In this document: positions 39,029 to 50,820 of the stretch, piece by piece
Layout of the letters: each line of letters opens with the position of its first letter
How positions within the stretch are numbered: position 1 is the first letter of the stretch
Source: Chrysemys picta bellii
Lineage: Eukaryota; Chordata; Testudines; Emydidae
NCBI RefSeq assembly: GCF_011386835.1
Contig: NC_088797.1
Span: 100,512,264 to 100,576,263, forward strand
Length of the DNA stretch: 64,000 bases
Direction of reading: 5' to 3'
Translations under genes and position numbers: made by a program
Notes under the pieces: generated by a model
What the model was told of the DNA's origin: nothing
What the model saw: only the letters and a program-made list of their open reading frames with translations
Databases searched by the model: none

Positions 39029-40310
39029 TGGAGCCAGTAGCATGAGGATTTATTTTCCAACCCTACCTATTGTAATTAACGAATGTTAAGAAAACGCATT
39101 AGTATGCAGAAAAACAAAGATAAACACAGAGCGTTGTGTCTTAAATAAGCTCATCAAGCCAAGACATTTTTGGAGAAGGCGGGCAAGATTCATGGGTGTG
39201 ATGAAGCTGCTGTGACTGCACAGCCATCACAATCTGTCAGTAAAGCCCTCTGGAATAACCCCAAGAAGATCACCTCACTGTAATGTGGTAGAAAGTCACA
39301 GCACAGACACTCTCGCACAGTGGTGGGTAACCTGCAGCCTGTCGGTAATCCGCTGGCGGGCTGCGAGACAATTTGTTTACATTGACCGTCTGCAGCTCCC
39401 ATTGGCTGGGAAAGGTGAACCGCGGCCACTGGGAGCTGTGGGTGGCCGTGCCTGCGGACGGTCAATGTAAACAAACTGTCTCGCGGCCCGCCAGCGGATT
39501 ACCCTGACGGGCCGCGTGCCGTAGGTTGCTCACCACTGCTCTAGCATGTCCCTCACATCCACTTCTGGCACAGCAGGAAAATGGGGCATGGTAAGAACAA
39601 AGAGGCCTGGATCGGATGCCCCTATGATCTCCTTATGTGTTTTTGGTTCTCTGGGCCCATTTGCAACATGTGTAAATTGTGACAGCATTCAGGTTGCTGT
39701 AACCTGGCATAGGGATCAGTCCTACACACAGGATAAGGGGAATACCAAGGTCCCCTTTCTACTCGGTTGTGAAGTGTGTAGTTTGGTCTGATCCCAGGAT
39801 CTGGCTCAGTATCTGTACAGCAAAAAAGGGCCAGGGAGGGAGAAAGGGGGGGGGGGGGGGGGGGAACTGGGAAATTCTTGAGCTACATTGTTGCTACGGC
39901 ATTGACAAAATTAGGCTTATCACTGTGCACTGAAATCAGAGGACTATGTCTCACAGAGGTGTTGTGAAACTTAATTGTACAGTGTTTGTAAAACACTAAG
40001 ATCCTCAGATGAAAAGTTTTGTATAAAGGAAAAATGTGATTATTGCTTCCGTGTTGCTGCCTTCAACTATCGCTGGGGTTTACTCTGGACAGTTAAGAAT
40101 TGAGGGAGAGGCAAGAAATATCAAACAAAAACAAACGCTACGTTGAAGATAAATGAAGAAATAACTAGAAAATAATGTGATCACATGGGTGTACTTACTT
40201 TTAGAATCAGTTCCTTGGCTGAATGCGACATCAGAATTCTATCACACCAAGCTGGACATCTAGTATTCATGTACTGCTTTCCCTGGCTACAATCTTCACT
40301 GTATGGATAA
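33505..40310 (-). CDS. INPP5A: INPP5A, last three coding exons (partial gene)
   Basis: Inositol polyphosphate-5-phosphatase A (type I) removes the 5-phosphate of Ins(1,4,5)P3 and Ins(1,3,4,5)P4, ending calcium signalling, and is anchored at the plasma membrane by C-terminal prenylation. The window has the last three coding exons (14-16 by my recollection of human exon numbering): 40310-40199, 35025-34957 and 33585-33505. They give 86 complete C-terminal residues of about 412 in the family and align with the human C-terminus. All visible junctions are GT/AG. The preceding exons (VMLQLEKK, LYELDISFPP) were looked for to 64000 and not found, so the first intron shown exceeds 23.7 kb. The gene faces NKX6-2 tail to tail, as in human. 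Confidence 0.95.
33586..34956 (-). other. INPP5A: INPP5A intron before the terminal exon (1371 bp)
   Basis: Donor GTAATT and acceptor CAG. It holds an old amniote repeat at 33772-33853, an AAAT array (about 34078-34102) and a TACA array (about 34157-34173). Confidence 0.9.
33772..33853. repeat. Ancient palindromic amniote repeat
   Basis: GATCCTGTGCTCCCATTGAA on the left is mirrored by CAATAGAAGCAGGATTGAGC on the right, around GGGACTCTTGCCATCGAT. Such 'CCCATTGAAATC..' palindromes are a common old interspersed element in amniotes, probably a decayed MITE. The family is not named. Confidence 0.5.
34957..35025 (-). CDS. INPP5A: INPP5A penultimate coding exon
   Basis: 69 bases, 23 codons, phase 0 at both ends: SENDEKIVIYDHIGP followed by NVCMGDHK. 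The GDHK end carries the His of the conserved SDH/GDHxPV motif of inositol 5-phosphatases. The acceptor is TTTTAATTAG and the donor AAG|GTAATT. It differs from human mainly by conservative changes at the start (SESEEKVVTYD in human). Confidence 0.96.
35541..35625 (-). repeat. Ancient LINE/SINE tail fragment
   Basis: On the - strand it reads CACAATGGGGTCCATGGC then TAGGGCTCTTAGGTGCTC, followed by an AATAATAA-type end. It matches the fragment at 40828-40945 in the other orientation. I recall this as the 3' tail of an old amniote CR1/L3-like or SINE family; the exact family is unresolved. Confidence 0.5.
37205..37335. repeat. Probable ancient amniote repeat
   Basis: Phrases GGGCCAAAATTTCC, GCTGGAGTAAATTGGAAC, TGAAGTTAATGCAGCTGTG and CAATTTACATCAGC follow the pattern of the 'AAATCCGGAGTAAC..CAATGGAGTTAC' amniote repeat that is also traced in NKX6-2 intron 1. 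It is heavily diverged. Confidence 0.35.
38493..38778. mobile_element. PIF/Harbinger-type MITE (286 bp)
   Basis: The termini GGCCAGGTCTACACT and AGTGTAGCCAAGGCC are imperfect inverted repeats, flanked by TTA on both sides (38490-38492 and 38779-38781). That is the 3-bp target duplication of PIF/Harbinger elements. Inside are several inverted repeats: a near-perfect one from about 38517 to 38588 with CTAAGGTAC arms, one around GTCGAC and GGTACTC (38625-38670), and a perfect 19-bp stem with a 7-base loop (38684-38702 and 38710-38728). There is no transposase. The CpG-rich body of this element explains the local open frames. Confidence 0.85.
38990..39025. repeat. (CA)n microsatellite
   Basis: About 18 uninterrupted AC units in the INPP5A intron. 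Confidence 0.95.
39318..39538. mobile_element. hAT MITE, near-palindromic (221 bp)
   Basis: The terminal repeats are CAGTGGTGGGTAACCTGC and GTAGGTTGCTCACCACTG. The flanking 8-mers CTCTCGCA (39310-39317) and CTCTAGCA (39539-39546) differ at one base, fitting a hAT target duplication with one later change. The inner sequence is a long inverted repeat: TTTGTTTACATTGACCGTC on the left matches GACGGTCAATGTAAACAAA on the right. There is no coding capacity. Confidence 0.85.
39846..39864. repeat. Homopolymer run of 19 G
   Basis: An uninterrupted poly-G tract in an INPP5A intron, in a purine-rich setting (AGGGAGAAA before it). Confidence 0.9.
40199..40310 (-). CDS. INPP5A: INPP5A third-last coding exon, catalytic signature
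   Basis: 112 bases: the last base of a split codon, then 37 codons beginning YPYSEDCSQGKQYMNTRC and ending SAKELILK. It contains RCPAWCDRIL, the P-x-WCDR-[IV]-L signature 2 of inositol polyphosphate 5-phosphatases, whose Asp and Arg belong to the active site. The acceptor is GATTCTTTTCCAG and the donor AAA|GTAAGT. The split codon would complete the Ser of the family's PPSYPY. Confidence 0.96.
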
Positions 40311-40484
40311 CTGGAAAAGAATCAGTGCAACATCGGTCAGCAACCAGCCTGGCTTTTTAACTGTCTGCAAGGCAGCTTTAATAGCCACTGGCTCAATCCG
40401 CACCGGTTTTTTTTTAAACCTGCAAAAGTCAGTTCTTTCAAAATGTACCTGTTTAACACATATGTCCCTCCCATTCCTAAATTT

Positions 40485-40597
40485 AAGGCCTAATCCTGCA
40501 AGATGCTGAGAAATTCCTTTAAAGTGCTCAATGTACTCATCCCCTTAGATTTCAATGAGAAAGAGGGGTGCTTAGCACCTCAGAGGAGCTGGCCCTT
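40485..40597. repeat. Ancient palindromic amniote repeat
   Basis: AAGGCCTAATCCTGCAAGAT on the left, TTAGATTTCAATGAGAAAG in the middle and CAGAGGAGCTGGCCCT on the right follow the same old palindromic theme as 33772-33853 and 58560-58655. It is strongly diverged. Confidence 0.4.
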
Positions 40598-40827
40598 AAT
40601 AAAAATCAATGACTTGTTATTTTTTTGAAACAGTCATAGTTTACCTCTATTTTGCTCCTCATCCTTATACACTCATTTTAGTCTAAAAAGTTGTGTGTTC
40701 TTCTAAAAACTTTTCTTCATCTCCGTTTAAATCTCAAAGCACCACACTCTCACCTCGCACCTATTTTTTTTGGGAGAGAAAATAAGCTCTTATTTTTAGA
40801 GATCCATCTGTTGAATTTTGTCTTATA

Positions 40828-40945
40828 CTTAGATTGTAAACTCTTTGGGGGCATGGCCTGGCTGTTTGTTCTGTGTTTGTACAGCACCTAGCACAATGGG
40901 GTCTATGACTGGTGCTCCTAAGCTCTACAATAATAAATAACAAGA
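40828..40945 (+). repeat. Ancient LINE/SINE tail fragment
   Basis: TTAGATTGTAAACTCTTTGG, then TTTGTACAGCACCTAGCAC and AATGGGGTCTATGACTGG, ending in an ATAATAAATAA tail. It shares these words in reverse with 35541-35625 and weakly with 58430-58500. It is probably the 3' tail of an old amniote LINE or SINE family, recognised by memory only. Confidence 0.55.
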
Positions 40946-41748
40946 ACAACAACAATGGAGAAGGACTAAAGCAAGAACAAAATCTTTGAACACAGTGGAC
41001 CATTGCATATGACTCTGGGGTATAAATTAATGTGGGGAAGTACTCAGGAAACTGATGTTCTTCTCACTGAATTTCCTTTGAATGACTCCCTCAAGGGGGA
41101 ACTATTTCAGGAATTACCCAGGACACAGAGTCAGAGACTTGAAAACCCCACAGCGGCCTAGACTTCACTGAAATACAGAGATCTATCCATACAAATCCAA
41201 GTGGTAGGTGAACTCTGGCTGCTCTTCTGGGCTCCCTGATGGCTCAAGGGGAAGCATGGCTGTGGGCTTTCTCTTTAAGAATGGGCAGCTGGTGATACAG
41301 GGAGAGATAATGACTGAAAGGCAAATGAAAACAAGGGGAAATGAAACTAAAAAGCTTTACAAAATGCCATAACTCAATCTGAAGTCACAGTAATAGCACA
41401 CACACATATTTTGTCTCTTTGGTAAAGGTGTTTGGAATAAAGCAGATACGATGGAAGGTATATGTGGGTGCATTTTCTTTGAATTCAATATAGATGCTTA
41501 TCTAATGAAGCTTCCTGGTATTACTATATTGCCTAAGCATATTTGCAAGCAATGAGCAAGGGAGCTGCTGCGCTTTAACATCACAAGATACCCATTAGTT
41601 CCTTGTTATATAATTTTAATCCCCCTCCCTTTTATAATTCTATTTTAGCCAAATTTTATCTACCCATCTGGCAACCCTACCATCACCATCTACAGCCAGT
41701 ACAATCAAGGTTCAGCCCTAATGAAAAAAAACAGGGAAACTGCAAATA

Positions 41749-41873
41749 GGGTGACCAGATGTCCCAATTTTATAGGGACTGTCCCGATATTTGGGGCTTT
41801 TTTTTTTTTTAATATGGGCTCCTATTACCTCCCACCCCCGTCCCGATTTTTCACTCGTGCTATCTGGTCATCC
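41749..41873. mobile_element. Short MITE, TA-flanked (125 bp)
   Basis: The ends GGGTGACCAGATGTCCC and CTATCTGGTCATCC are imperfect inverted repeats, flanked by TA (41747-41748 and 41874-41875), as for Tc1/mariner-type elements. Inner repeats of GTCCCGAT face each other across a T run (41799-41810). I recall this as a very common short element in turtles. The superfamily call depends on the TA duplication, which is weak evidence. Confidence 0.65.
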
Positions 41874-42594
41874 TAACTGCAAAGGAAAAGTTATCAGCTC
41901 TAACCTCTACTATGAAGCCAACGAAACAATACCACAGAATGGACAGAATGGCACTATGTGCTTAATATTATTTCTGCTGCTCCTGAGTGATGTTAATGGG
42001 AACTGTCCGGCAATAAATAAATGAATAAATAGTTGAATAGCAACCAAGAAAATTATACGTTCTGAAAAAAACTAGTAAAGTTTCAAAATGTTAAGCCCAC
42101 TATTTGACCTGCCTAGTTGTTCATAAAATCTGATTATGAAAGCCCATATGCTAAACATCTAAGGGGTAATTTTTTATAAAAATATTGTAGTGGAGAATAA
42201 ATGCCACTGGATTCTGAAAAGAATGGCTCTTCTTTAGTTCTCCTAATTGTTTTAAGTTTTATTCCTCTTTGTGCAATTACAGTAGTAGCAAATATTAATT
42301 GGACAATGCTTAGGTCAAAACCAGACAGACATGTTTGGGTACAAGAAGTACCTGGACACATGAGCCAAACTGCAGATTTTCAGGTGTCAGTCGGGCCATG
42401 TTTCCTTCTTAACTTTGTTCATCCATTGACTTGGGAGAGGCATTCATTTGCATAGTTGGTATTTAAATTTTGACACAGCACTGAGGGCTACCATTTTCTG
42501 CTACACCGCTACAGTATCCCTTACTAAATCCAAGTTTCTTCTGTTGCCACAATAGTTTTAAGTAGTTCTCTCACATAAGAATGATGGAATCGGG

Positions 42595-43060
42595 TCTTGG
42601 ATTTTGGATGCAAATCAATCCGGACAAGACTGGAGTTAAACTGGTAGGTTCAATGTGAAGACACCGAAGAGGTGGTATCAGCTCTCTAATGCGGAGAAAT
42701 TGTCCAACCAAACCAGGGAGTTTTGTTGGATCTTCAACTGCTTCTGGATGTCCCTGTAGCAGCAGTCAATGAGAATGAAAGATGTTTCGAAGGATGCATC
42801 TTCATCTGTTGGATACAGACCTCACCACAGTAGTCATTTTGAGAAGGGGACACTGTGATATGCTCTCTGTAGACCACTCCACAGACTATGATGGTTTATT
42901 TGTTTAGGGACATTTTCTAAGAGGATGCTCCGTCACGTGTGGGTTTTGTGATAGCTAAATGCAGCTGAAGTAACCTATAATGATTTAAATAGGTTGAACT
43001 CTGATTACCTCAGAGACCACATCCATGTGAGGCCACAGAGTCAAAATCATCTCAGGCACT
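42595..43060 (+). mobile_element. Ancient LINE relic (L2/L3 or CR1-like)
   Basis: At 42608-42649 one frame reads MQINPDKTGVKLVG, the typical motif after the RT active site in L2/CR1-clade LINEs (LNPDKTEVLLVG-like). The sequence further right keeps the texture of the same element but has no open frame. The limits are approximate and the clade is uncertain. Confidence 0.5.
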
Positions 43061-44639
43061 TCAGCTAATAGCCCCTGGTTTAGCTGTCAGGGGGCTGAAA
43101 CCAGCTCCTTTTCAGTGAGGGATCATTGACAATGGGATGCACTTAATATTTGGATTCTCCATAACTTTGAATTTGCTGACCTTCAAGGTCATGCTGCAAG
43201 GCTCAGTTGTTCTCCCAGACTTTTTCTAAAGAGGACAGTGAGTAAGCGAATGGGGAGTTTTTTGAGGAATCCAGAGGGTTCTGAGATGATTCAATTTGTT
43301 GGACATTGTTCTTAAATTATTGATGTATTTTTAGAAATAAGTGCTAGATAGGTGAACTCATAAGTCTTTGAATAAGAGGACTGGATGGGTGCATTTAAAA
43401 AATAATAAATATAAATCAGGAGGTTTTCCTTTTATTCTGCTTATTGCTGAATTCATAAAGGAATTACTGAAGCTTTCAAGATAAGGTTTTTAAAATAAGA
43501 TTTCTGGGATTGTAACAAAAAAAGGCTTTCATGCTTGAATAGAAAGTTATTTACCACCCTACTTGGTGTGATATTATAAAACTGAGATGCATAGCTTTCT
43601 ACCAAATGGGTTTACAAGCTATACTGCCATTAAAAAGATTAGCCATGGCAAACAGCCAAGTAAAGTGTACTGAATGTATTGGAACAAACCAGTGATCTCA
43701 GTACCTTTTCCACCTCATCAAACCTAACAAGACTCATTTTCAAAACATATTATGAGAATTCAATTTGCTGCTTCACTGCCATACAGAAGTACAGCTTATT
43801 TCTGAATGTCCATGAGATGTTTTGATGATGTAATATGGTTGGTAGCTGAAGCTCTTTGTTTGCAATTTAAGAGTTGACTTTTTCTGGTAACCTATGAATG
43901 CATCTCTTGCTTTACTTGCACAAGAGCCCAACATAACAAACAATACTTTTTATTAGAGAAGTTATATGAATCAATCACATTTCATATAACCCACCCTTTT
44001 ACAGTATAAACTCTATGGCTCTGAAAGTGTTATGCTCTGTACCTAGAAAGATCGTCTAAACTTAAGTATTACAGTATTTAATTTACGAGTCTATATTCTG
44101 TAAATTGGTATTTACAAATCTGCTTTATTGATCTCATCATTTTCACATTATGAAGACTCCTGGCGATTCCCCAGGCCCTTTAATGATGAAGACTCTATAA
44201 AGAAGTTACTGTAGTTTAGAAATAGCTTTGACAAACAAAATCAGATTTCTTATATCTAAGCTTGGAACTATATTGCTGAGATTAGAGCTGAAAGAAGTGC
44301 TGTAGTTAGTTATCCAACCATGATCAGCTGAATATAGCAATTTAACCCAAATCAGTCTGGGACAAATCCTCCTCTACCCAAGTTTGGTGTGGAGGGGGAA
44401 AAGAACCCAAACTCCATTCTAAAGGTGTAGTAGCACCCAGCGCGGCTACACCCCCAGTGCACTGGAATTCACCTACCTTGTCACTGTACATTTGCCAGAC
44501 CATACCATCCTCACTCCCCATACAATACTGAGATATGAGAAAAATTGATAAGAGAGTGCACCACAAAGAAGGAAGGGCAAAAATCTGGCCCCTTCCTTCA
44601 TGGTTGAGGAGGGGTACAGATGTAATGGAACTGATGTGG

Positions 44640-44826
44640 TTCCTCTACACAGGCCAACACAGGGCTCTTAGGGACCTCCATCCCTACAGGGTCCTAGAGC
44701 CTGGGCTCCAGCCCAAGCCCAGAAATCTACTTAGCAATGAAACAGCCCCGCAGCCCAAGTCCCATGAGCCCGAGTTGGTTGGCATGGGCCAGCCACATTT
44801 TTTTTTTTTGCAGTGTAGACATACCC
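44640..44826. mobile_element. Partial DNA-transposon fragment
   Basis: This contains AAGTCCCATGAGCCCGAGTT and GCATGGGCCAGCCACATTTT, then a TGCAGTGTAGACATACC end, all resembling a dispersed turtle DNA element with a GGTATGTCTACACTGCA terminus. Only the right terminus is recognisable. It abuts the next element with a shared head-to-head terminal sequence. Confidence 0.4.
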
Positions 44827-44829
44827 ACA

Positions 44830-45581
44830 GGTATGTCTATCCTGCAACATAAAGCCCATGCTTGAGCCCAGACTCAAACATAACCTTCGTCTTTGTGTCT
44901 ACACTGCAATTGTGCTAACCCAGGGATCAGGCCCAGGGTTCCAGGACACTGTAGTGCTGGAGGGTCTGAGCTTGACTTAAGCTGGAACCCAGGATCTCAG
45001 CCTTATTGCTTTGCAGTGTAGATGCAGCCCCGTTTGATTTGGGACCTGGGAATCAGCCAGAAGTATCCCACAATTCCATGGGACAACTTTCTTAGTGCTC
45101 TCTATCCCAAAAATCTGCATTCCACTCTATTGAAAATGGAAGCCACCCACCCTTTGTGAACGGCAGCAGCTCAGGTCAGCATTAACTTATTCTCTTCTGA
45201 TCACTGATCTTCAAGCACACTATCAGAGTCCTTTCTGGGTTGGCAATGGAGAGCAAACCAATCAAGCCTTTTGCAAAGTGAGCTGCTTCCTGGCAACGTG
45301 CAGGGCAGGCAGTAAAATTTTCTCCCAGTGCACCATGGTCCCAGTGCTAGAACAGCCACATTTTGGGGGCGGAGGTGCTAAGGACTCTGGTATATGGTTA
45401 CTTTGACTTTTTGACTTGGGTCAGTGTGCTGCAATGCGGGCGCCAGAGCCCTAGGTTCAAGCACAGGTTAGAAAAGTCATAGGGTTAAAATATAATGTAG
45501 ATGTTCAAGTCCACCCCTAACATGGGTTGGCTGACTCAAGTCCCTCTAACCCTGGGCTTACATTGGAGCACAGACATACCC
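44830..45581. mobile_element. DNA transposon derivative with GGTATGTCT termini (752 bp)
   Basis: It begins GGTATGTCTATCCTGCAAC and ends GGAGCACAGACATACC, which is an imperfect inverted repeat. Inside, TTTGTGTCTACACTGCAA near 44890 and TTGCAGTGTAGATGCAG near 45013 form another inverted pair, so smaller elements may be nested. The family is probably PIF/Harbinger-like, but no clear target duplication could be read. Confidence 0.5.
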
Positions 45582-45845
45582 TAAGAGACATCTGAAGGTG
45601 TTTATACTTGCTGCATGCCCTAGAGGATCACTTGGCAGGGGCACCCTCTCCATCTTCACAAGAATGGGAATTGGGGACGGGACAGAACAGCCCCCAAAAC
45701 AACACAGCAGACAGTTTGGGGCTCATTATGTGCAGTTTATCTATGCCTTAAGTAGATTTTTGCAAGCAAAAGTTATAATTGTATTTTTCTGAAATAAGAC
45801 ATAGTCACTGCCCAGCATCCTCATCATACAGTGCCATAGTTTTAA

Positions 45846-48800
45846 TTAATAGCTTATAGTAGTTTCAGTACAATTTTTCCAAATTTTCTTCATATAACAA
45901 GCATAAATATTGTCTGCATTAACCAATATCACCTTGGTGCTGCCATTGAAGAAAGAGGCATTACAAAATTCACAAAGACAAAAAATAAACCCTAAGCTGC
46001 TACTTGGGACATTGCTCATTTTCAGTTTCTTATGCAAATCTGTCATAAGCACATGAGCTTGCTGCTGCATTGCTTACACACCCAAAACTTGGAGGCACTA
46101 GAAATTCTGAAAATGAACCATTTGGAGATATCATGGGTCATGACCAGCACGGTCAGCATGAGTGCCCAACGAGAACCACATTTTACTCCTGTCAGAAAGG
46201 AACCTCTTCCAATTTGGCAACTTCCAGTACAGCACAGCTTCAAGTTCCTACTCAAAAAGCCAAAATCATCCCACTGACTTTAATGACGTTACCAGATCTC
46301 AATTTGACCTGAGTTGATTTGCATTTCCAGTTTGAACATTAATTTTGAGCTGCCTTTGTGGCAACCCACAACCAATTCTTTTCTCATTTGTATAGAGAAT
46401 GCAAAACATGAGTATTTCTCAGTTTAAGAGGAACCAAAGCTAATTACGAGCACAACCAAAAATCAGGGCTATTCTTCTAATACATGTCTCCAGAAAGGGA
46501 ACTAGAAAGGGACAGTGCCATGTCACATACATAATAGTAGCTTTGGCATCCTAATATCCTCAGCGTCATAGTGTTTATTAATATGCTGATTTCATGCTAG
46601 CAAGAAGGGATCCAAAACATTACCTGCATTTCTTTATGGTCAACCGCTCTCGCTGTTGGAACACCTCTAAATGTTATAAGTAATTACAGACAAAATATTT
46701 TGAAAAACATTAATGTTGCCACATCAAACATTCAAAAAGATAGGAAACACCAGAATTAAGGTTCCCTGTGAAAGCTTCACTCCATATCTTTGCATGTATG
46801 CATTATGATATCCTTGCCCAACAACACATGGGAGGGCAGCAACAAGAGCGAGGGATAGACCCAGCTCTCTTGGTCCCAGTACAGTGTTCTAGACACAAAA
46901 GAAAGTACTTTCTCTTCCTGCAACACTCTGCCTCATTCGCTGTCCATCCTGTGTGCTGTATGAGGCAGGGGTCCCGAAGAACAAATAGTACATCATGCAA
47001 TTAAAGACAGTAACATAACCTGGTCCAAGCCTTTAGGTGTCACACAATATACATGTTAAATATAACAATAACAAGTGTACATGCACAAGGAGAGTGGCAG
47101 ACAAGGTTATATAGATAAGGTTAATTCTGGCAATTCCTAATGTTTCAGTGCTTGATTTGGCACTCAATGTTCTTTTAACAGAGTTTTTGTTCTATGTTAT
47201 TTTTTTTTCTTTTCTTTAAAGCGAGCTGAGAAAATATAAATTCCACATGAAATCACATTGACCCCCCCGCATAGATTATCAGCAAGGATGAACGACAGAA
47301 CTTTTAGATCAATATCAAAGACCTTTATCACGTGTAGATGAAAAACTGGTAGCAATAACAGACTATTATCCTCTATCTAGACCAGCCACTACAGGGGGAT
47401 GCCTTTTGCCAGTGTGGGTTTGTGAAAGATGATAGTTTGACAGTCCTGGAGACTGAAGTATCTTTGACGAAGGCTAAAGGGTTTACCCTCTATCAGCAGG
47501 ATGTCTTATTTTTCAGTGCTGGTATTTTCTGCTGCTTTTTCGCCTTATTGCAGACTTTTTGTTTTCATTTTCACTCAAACTATTCAATCGGACTTACTTA
47601 GAAGTGTTTTTTTTTGTATAAACGTATTAAGAAGCTATTGAGTTTAATTAATGTAATATTACAATGCCAAAGGTTTTCAAATTTTTCTGAACACCTGAAA
47701 GAATTGTTCTCACTAAATTTGATAAGTTTGAAAGTTGCTGTTGTGTAGGTAGATGTACACAAATGCACTTCCGTTATTTGTACTTGTGTTACTATTAGCA
47801 GGAACAAGAACTACATAGCAATAATATTGGGAACCCTTAAAAAACTAAACAGTTTGTCCGCCAATATTATTTCACTAATGATACTGTAATTACAGTTAAA
47901 GCTATTTTATTTAAAACACAATTATTGTCAGAGAAGCCAAATACCTTTACAAAATACCTACTGTAGGACTATAGACTTCTGTGATCTTAAACCAGCCCAC
48001 CAACTGTTTGTTAACTCAAAACACAAATGAACAATAAAAATGAATTAAACCTTTCCTTAAATGGCATTCCCCATAAGGAATGGAAAGGATGTACTATTTT
48101 GCTTTTTGTGACACTGGGGCAGGTGAATTTTTCTTTCAATCAGAAAACCATTCTATTTTGAGAATTCATATTTGTTAGTTCTTCTAAAACCATCTGTCAT
48201 ATGGTCAAGGTAGTTCTGCATCCCAGCCCTTTTAGAAAATATAGTGAATTTACTTTGTTTGTAATACTGTAATATACTGTACATTGCTTTAAAATTGTAT
48301 CTTCTGTGGTTAGAACATTATAGCCCTGTTTTACAAAGTGGGACAACACCCCGTTGATGACAGAAAATAAAAATAAGATAAGCTGCAATTTTTTCCCTAG
48401 CACAATAAAGGTCATTTTGAAAGACGGAGCCACACGATATCTAATTTTACAACACTGTTGTTCAGACTATGTGCACATTATAAAAGTTCAATCAGGTTTT
48501 AGACACACACTACTTCTTAAAAACAAACTTCCATCACAAAGTTTCTAAGAGAGCTGAAAACTGCTCCCATTTGGAGGATGTTTACTTGATTTCGTTTATT
48601 ATTTTATTGTTGGTCTATGACTTTTGTGCCACTGAATTTTATTGTTTATACTTTATATTAAAGATGATACTAAGCTGCAAAGTTCCAACCTAGATGTGAA
48701 CTCTTCCAAAGTTTGAGGGTAACCAGGTCCAGGGTTTTGATGTGGCACATTACAGAGCTAGTGATGTGTGAATTTGAACCTGAGTCCAAACATTCTCTGC

Positions 48801-50700
48801 TCAAGCTCACCACTACTTTATGTATTTTTATTTACCAGCTATGCTGATAGGTACCTTCACATAAGACTTTCCCCCTACCTGTTTAATAATAGCAGAATAA
48901 TATACGGTCAAACTACCATAGTTTTAATCAAAATCAAAAATTTGAAAGAAAATGGCAAGTGCTTTACACCTAAACTGTACACTATAGTTTTAAAAATGTC
49001 CAACGTGCTACTATACTAAAGCCATAAGTAACAACATTAGTAGGCCACTGGGCCAAACCTGGGGTGATTTGTGAGCTAAGATGGGAGTCGGGTAAAGGGA
49101 TTTTATTGTTTTTCATTGACAAGGTCCCAGCTGTGCACTAATGGGAGCTGGTATATGTGTGACCTCAGTTCACTAGCCAAAGTACAGCTTTCAAAAATCA
49201 GTATAGTCATAGCCAGACTCCACTTTTTATGAACTAACATATTAGTTTCCCAAAATTCATTTAAATTAATTAAATTGCCATTTATATAGGTTTCCCTAAA
49301 TTCAAAAGGGAAATCCATGTTCTTTAGGCTTAGTCAGCTCAATCTTTTCTAACAAATGACCCTAAGTAATTGGACTTCATGTGCTCATCTTCTGCATCAG
49401 GTAGTTAAAGCTAAGCTATAGGGCACCCTGCTGTTTGAATTAAATTAGCTGCTTCACATTTACCAAAACACTAATAGGTCTTCATGATGCTCTGTGAGCT
49501 AACTGGCCATGATATGTATCTCATTTAAGCCAAATCGGAGGGTAAACACAGGCCTGCAAACATAGTGGTTAAAGTACAATGTGTTAAACAGCTGCTACTT
49601 GCAAATGCTACACTAACACCATGGTGATCAAACTAACAATCAGAGTCAAAGGTCACAATAAAAAGGGGGTCAACCAGGCAATCCAGTAGCAAAGGGTAAG
49701 AAGGGTAAACAGGACTTGAGCCATAACTCCACGTAGTACACAAAGCAGGAAGGTTAATGACACAGTGTAATTTTTCTGAGTCTTTTTATGGAGTTATGTT
49801 GGGCATATTGGTCTGTGGATTAACAAACTCTTTTGTTTAACTATTATTCTGCAGCTTGCGTGCGTGGTGTTAATTCAGAGTTTTTACACTTTAGTTGGTT
49901 TGTCAGCATTAATTCAATGGAATGTTTCCAGAGGAGTGTTGCTGTGGGGGGGGGGGGGGGGGGGAAGAGGGGTTGGGTGGAGATACCAATAGATTCTTTC
50001 CCAATATGCAATAACTGGCTATTTTTTTACTCTGGAATTTTTCCAATAGAGACAATCTTTTCTTATTGATTATACAACATAGCCATGCTAAACCATGGAT
50101 TGCCTTGGTGACAATGTCAAACTGAACCAGTTTTTGTGTCATTAATGCCCTATTGGCTCCCCTTTGTAGGCTGTTTAGCCAGTTTAAGACTGAAAGCCTG
50201 ACACACTGCTAACAGCAACTCACATGCTACATTTTGCTGTTCAATAAAGAGTCCTGGGGAGGTCCAGTTAACACAAGTGGATTATTCAGCAATACCAATG
50301 CTACATCAAGTGGCCAATGAATGACATGCCCTATTGCTTTAATAACCAGAACGTTGTATCCAACTAAGTGTATGAAATACTGCTACTATTACAACTGGAT
50401 AAATTAAACTATGAATAATTCATCCAGTGTTGGCTTGTTTCAGTAAAAGATTCTGAAATTATTATACATGGTTCTGATAGAGCTAAATGGTTTTTCTGGG
50501 AATGTGCCTGACTGTAAGTAAGTTATAAAGCAAGCTATATTTTTACCTACACTAAAACAGAAAACAACTTGTATTGCAAAGAAGAGACAATGGATAGGAA
50601 AGCATTCAACTAACAGGACTCTTAAAAACCAACACTTCCAAAACTCAGATTAATTTATTAATAGCAAAAAGGAAGCAACTCGAGACTGTTCACACTAGAG
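45846..50700. other. INPP5A intronic DNA, nothing recognised
   Basis: AT-rich sequence with scattered short open frames and no domain that I know. A G run of 19 lies at 49946-49964. A weak LINE-like stretch may exist at about 47340-47510, but no motif is strong enough to annotate it. Confidence 0.35.
49946..49964. repeat. Homopolymer run of 19 G
   Basis: An uninterrupted poly-G tract followed by AAGAGGGG, in the large INPP5A intron. Confidence 0.9.
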
Positions 50701-50820
50701 GTTATAACCTTGTTTGAAACCATTTTTGAACATAGTCATGGTGGTGGCTTGATTTACATCCTCACCTCCCATGGTTACAGGCAATACAACTATGTTCAGA
50801 AACGGTCCTTAAACATTCTC
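50700..50820. repeat. Palindromic repeat, unclassified
   Basis: The left arm GAAACCATTTTTGAACATAG (from about 50717) is matched in reverse by CTATGTTCAGAAACGGTCC (50790-50808), with a second inner pair around CATGG. The arrangement suggests a small foldback DNA element. No target duplication was identified. Confidence 0.35.

Larger units (their letters stand above)
35026..40198 (-). other. INPP5A: INPP5A intron (5173 bp)
   Basis: It contains a Harbinger-type MITE (38493-38778), a hAT MITE (39318-39538), a CA microsatellite (38990-39025), a G run (39846-39864) and decayed ancient repeats (35541-35625, about 37205-37335, about 39980-40045). Other short open frames in it, such as 36298-36570 and 38086-38364, look fortuitous. 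Confidence 0.85.
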
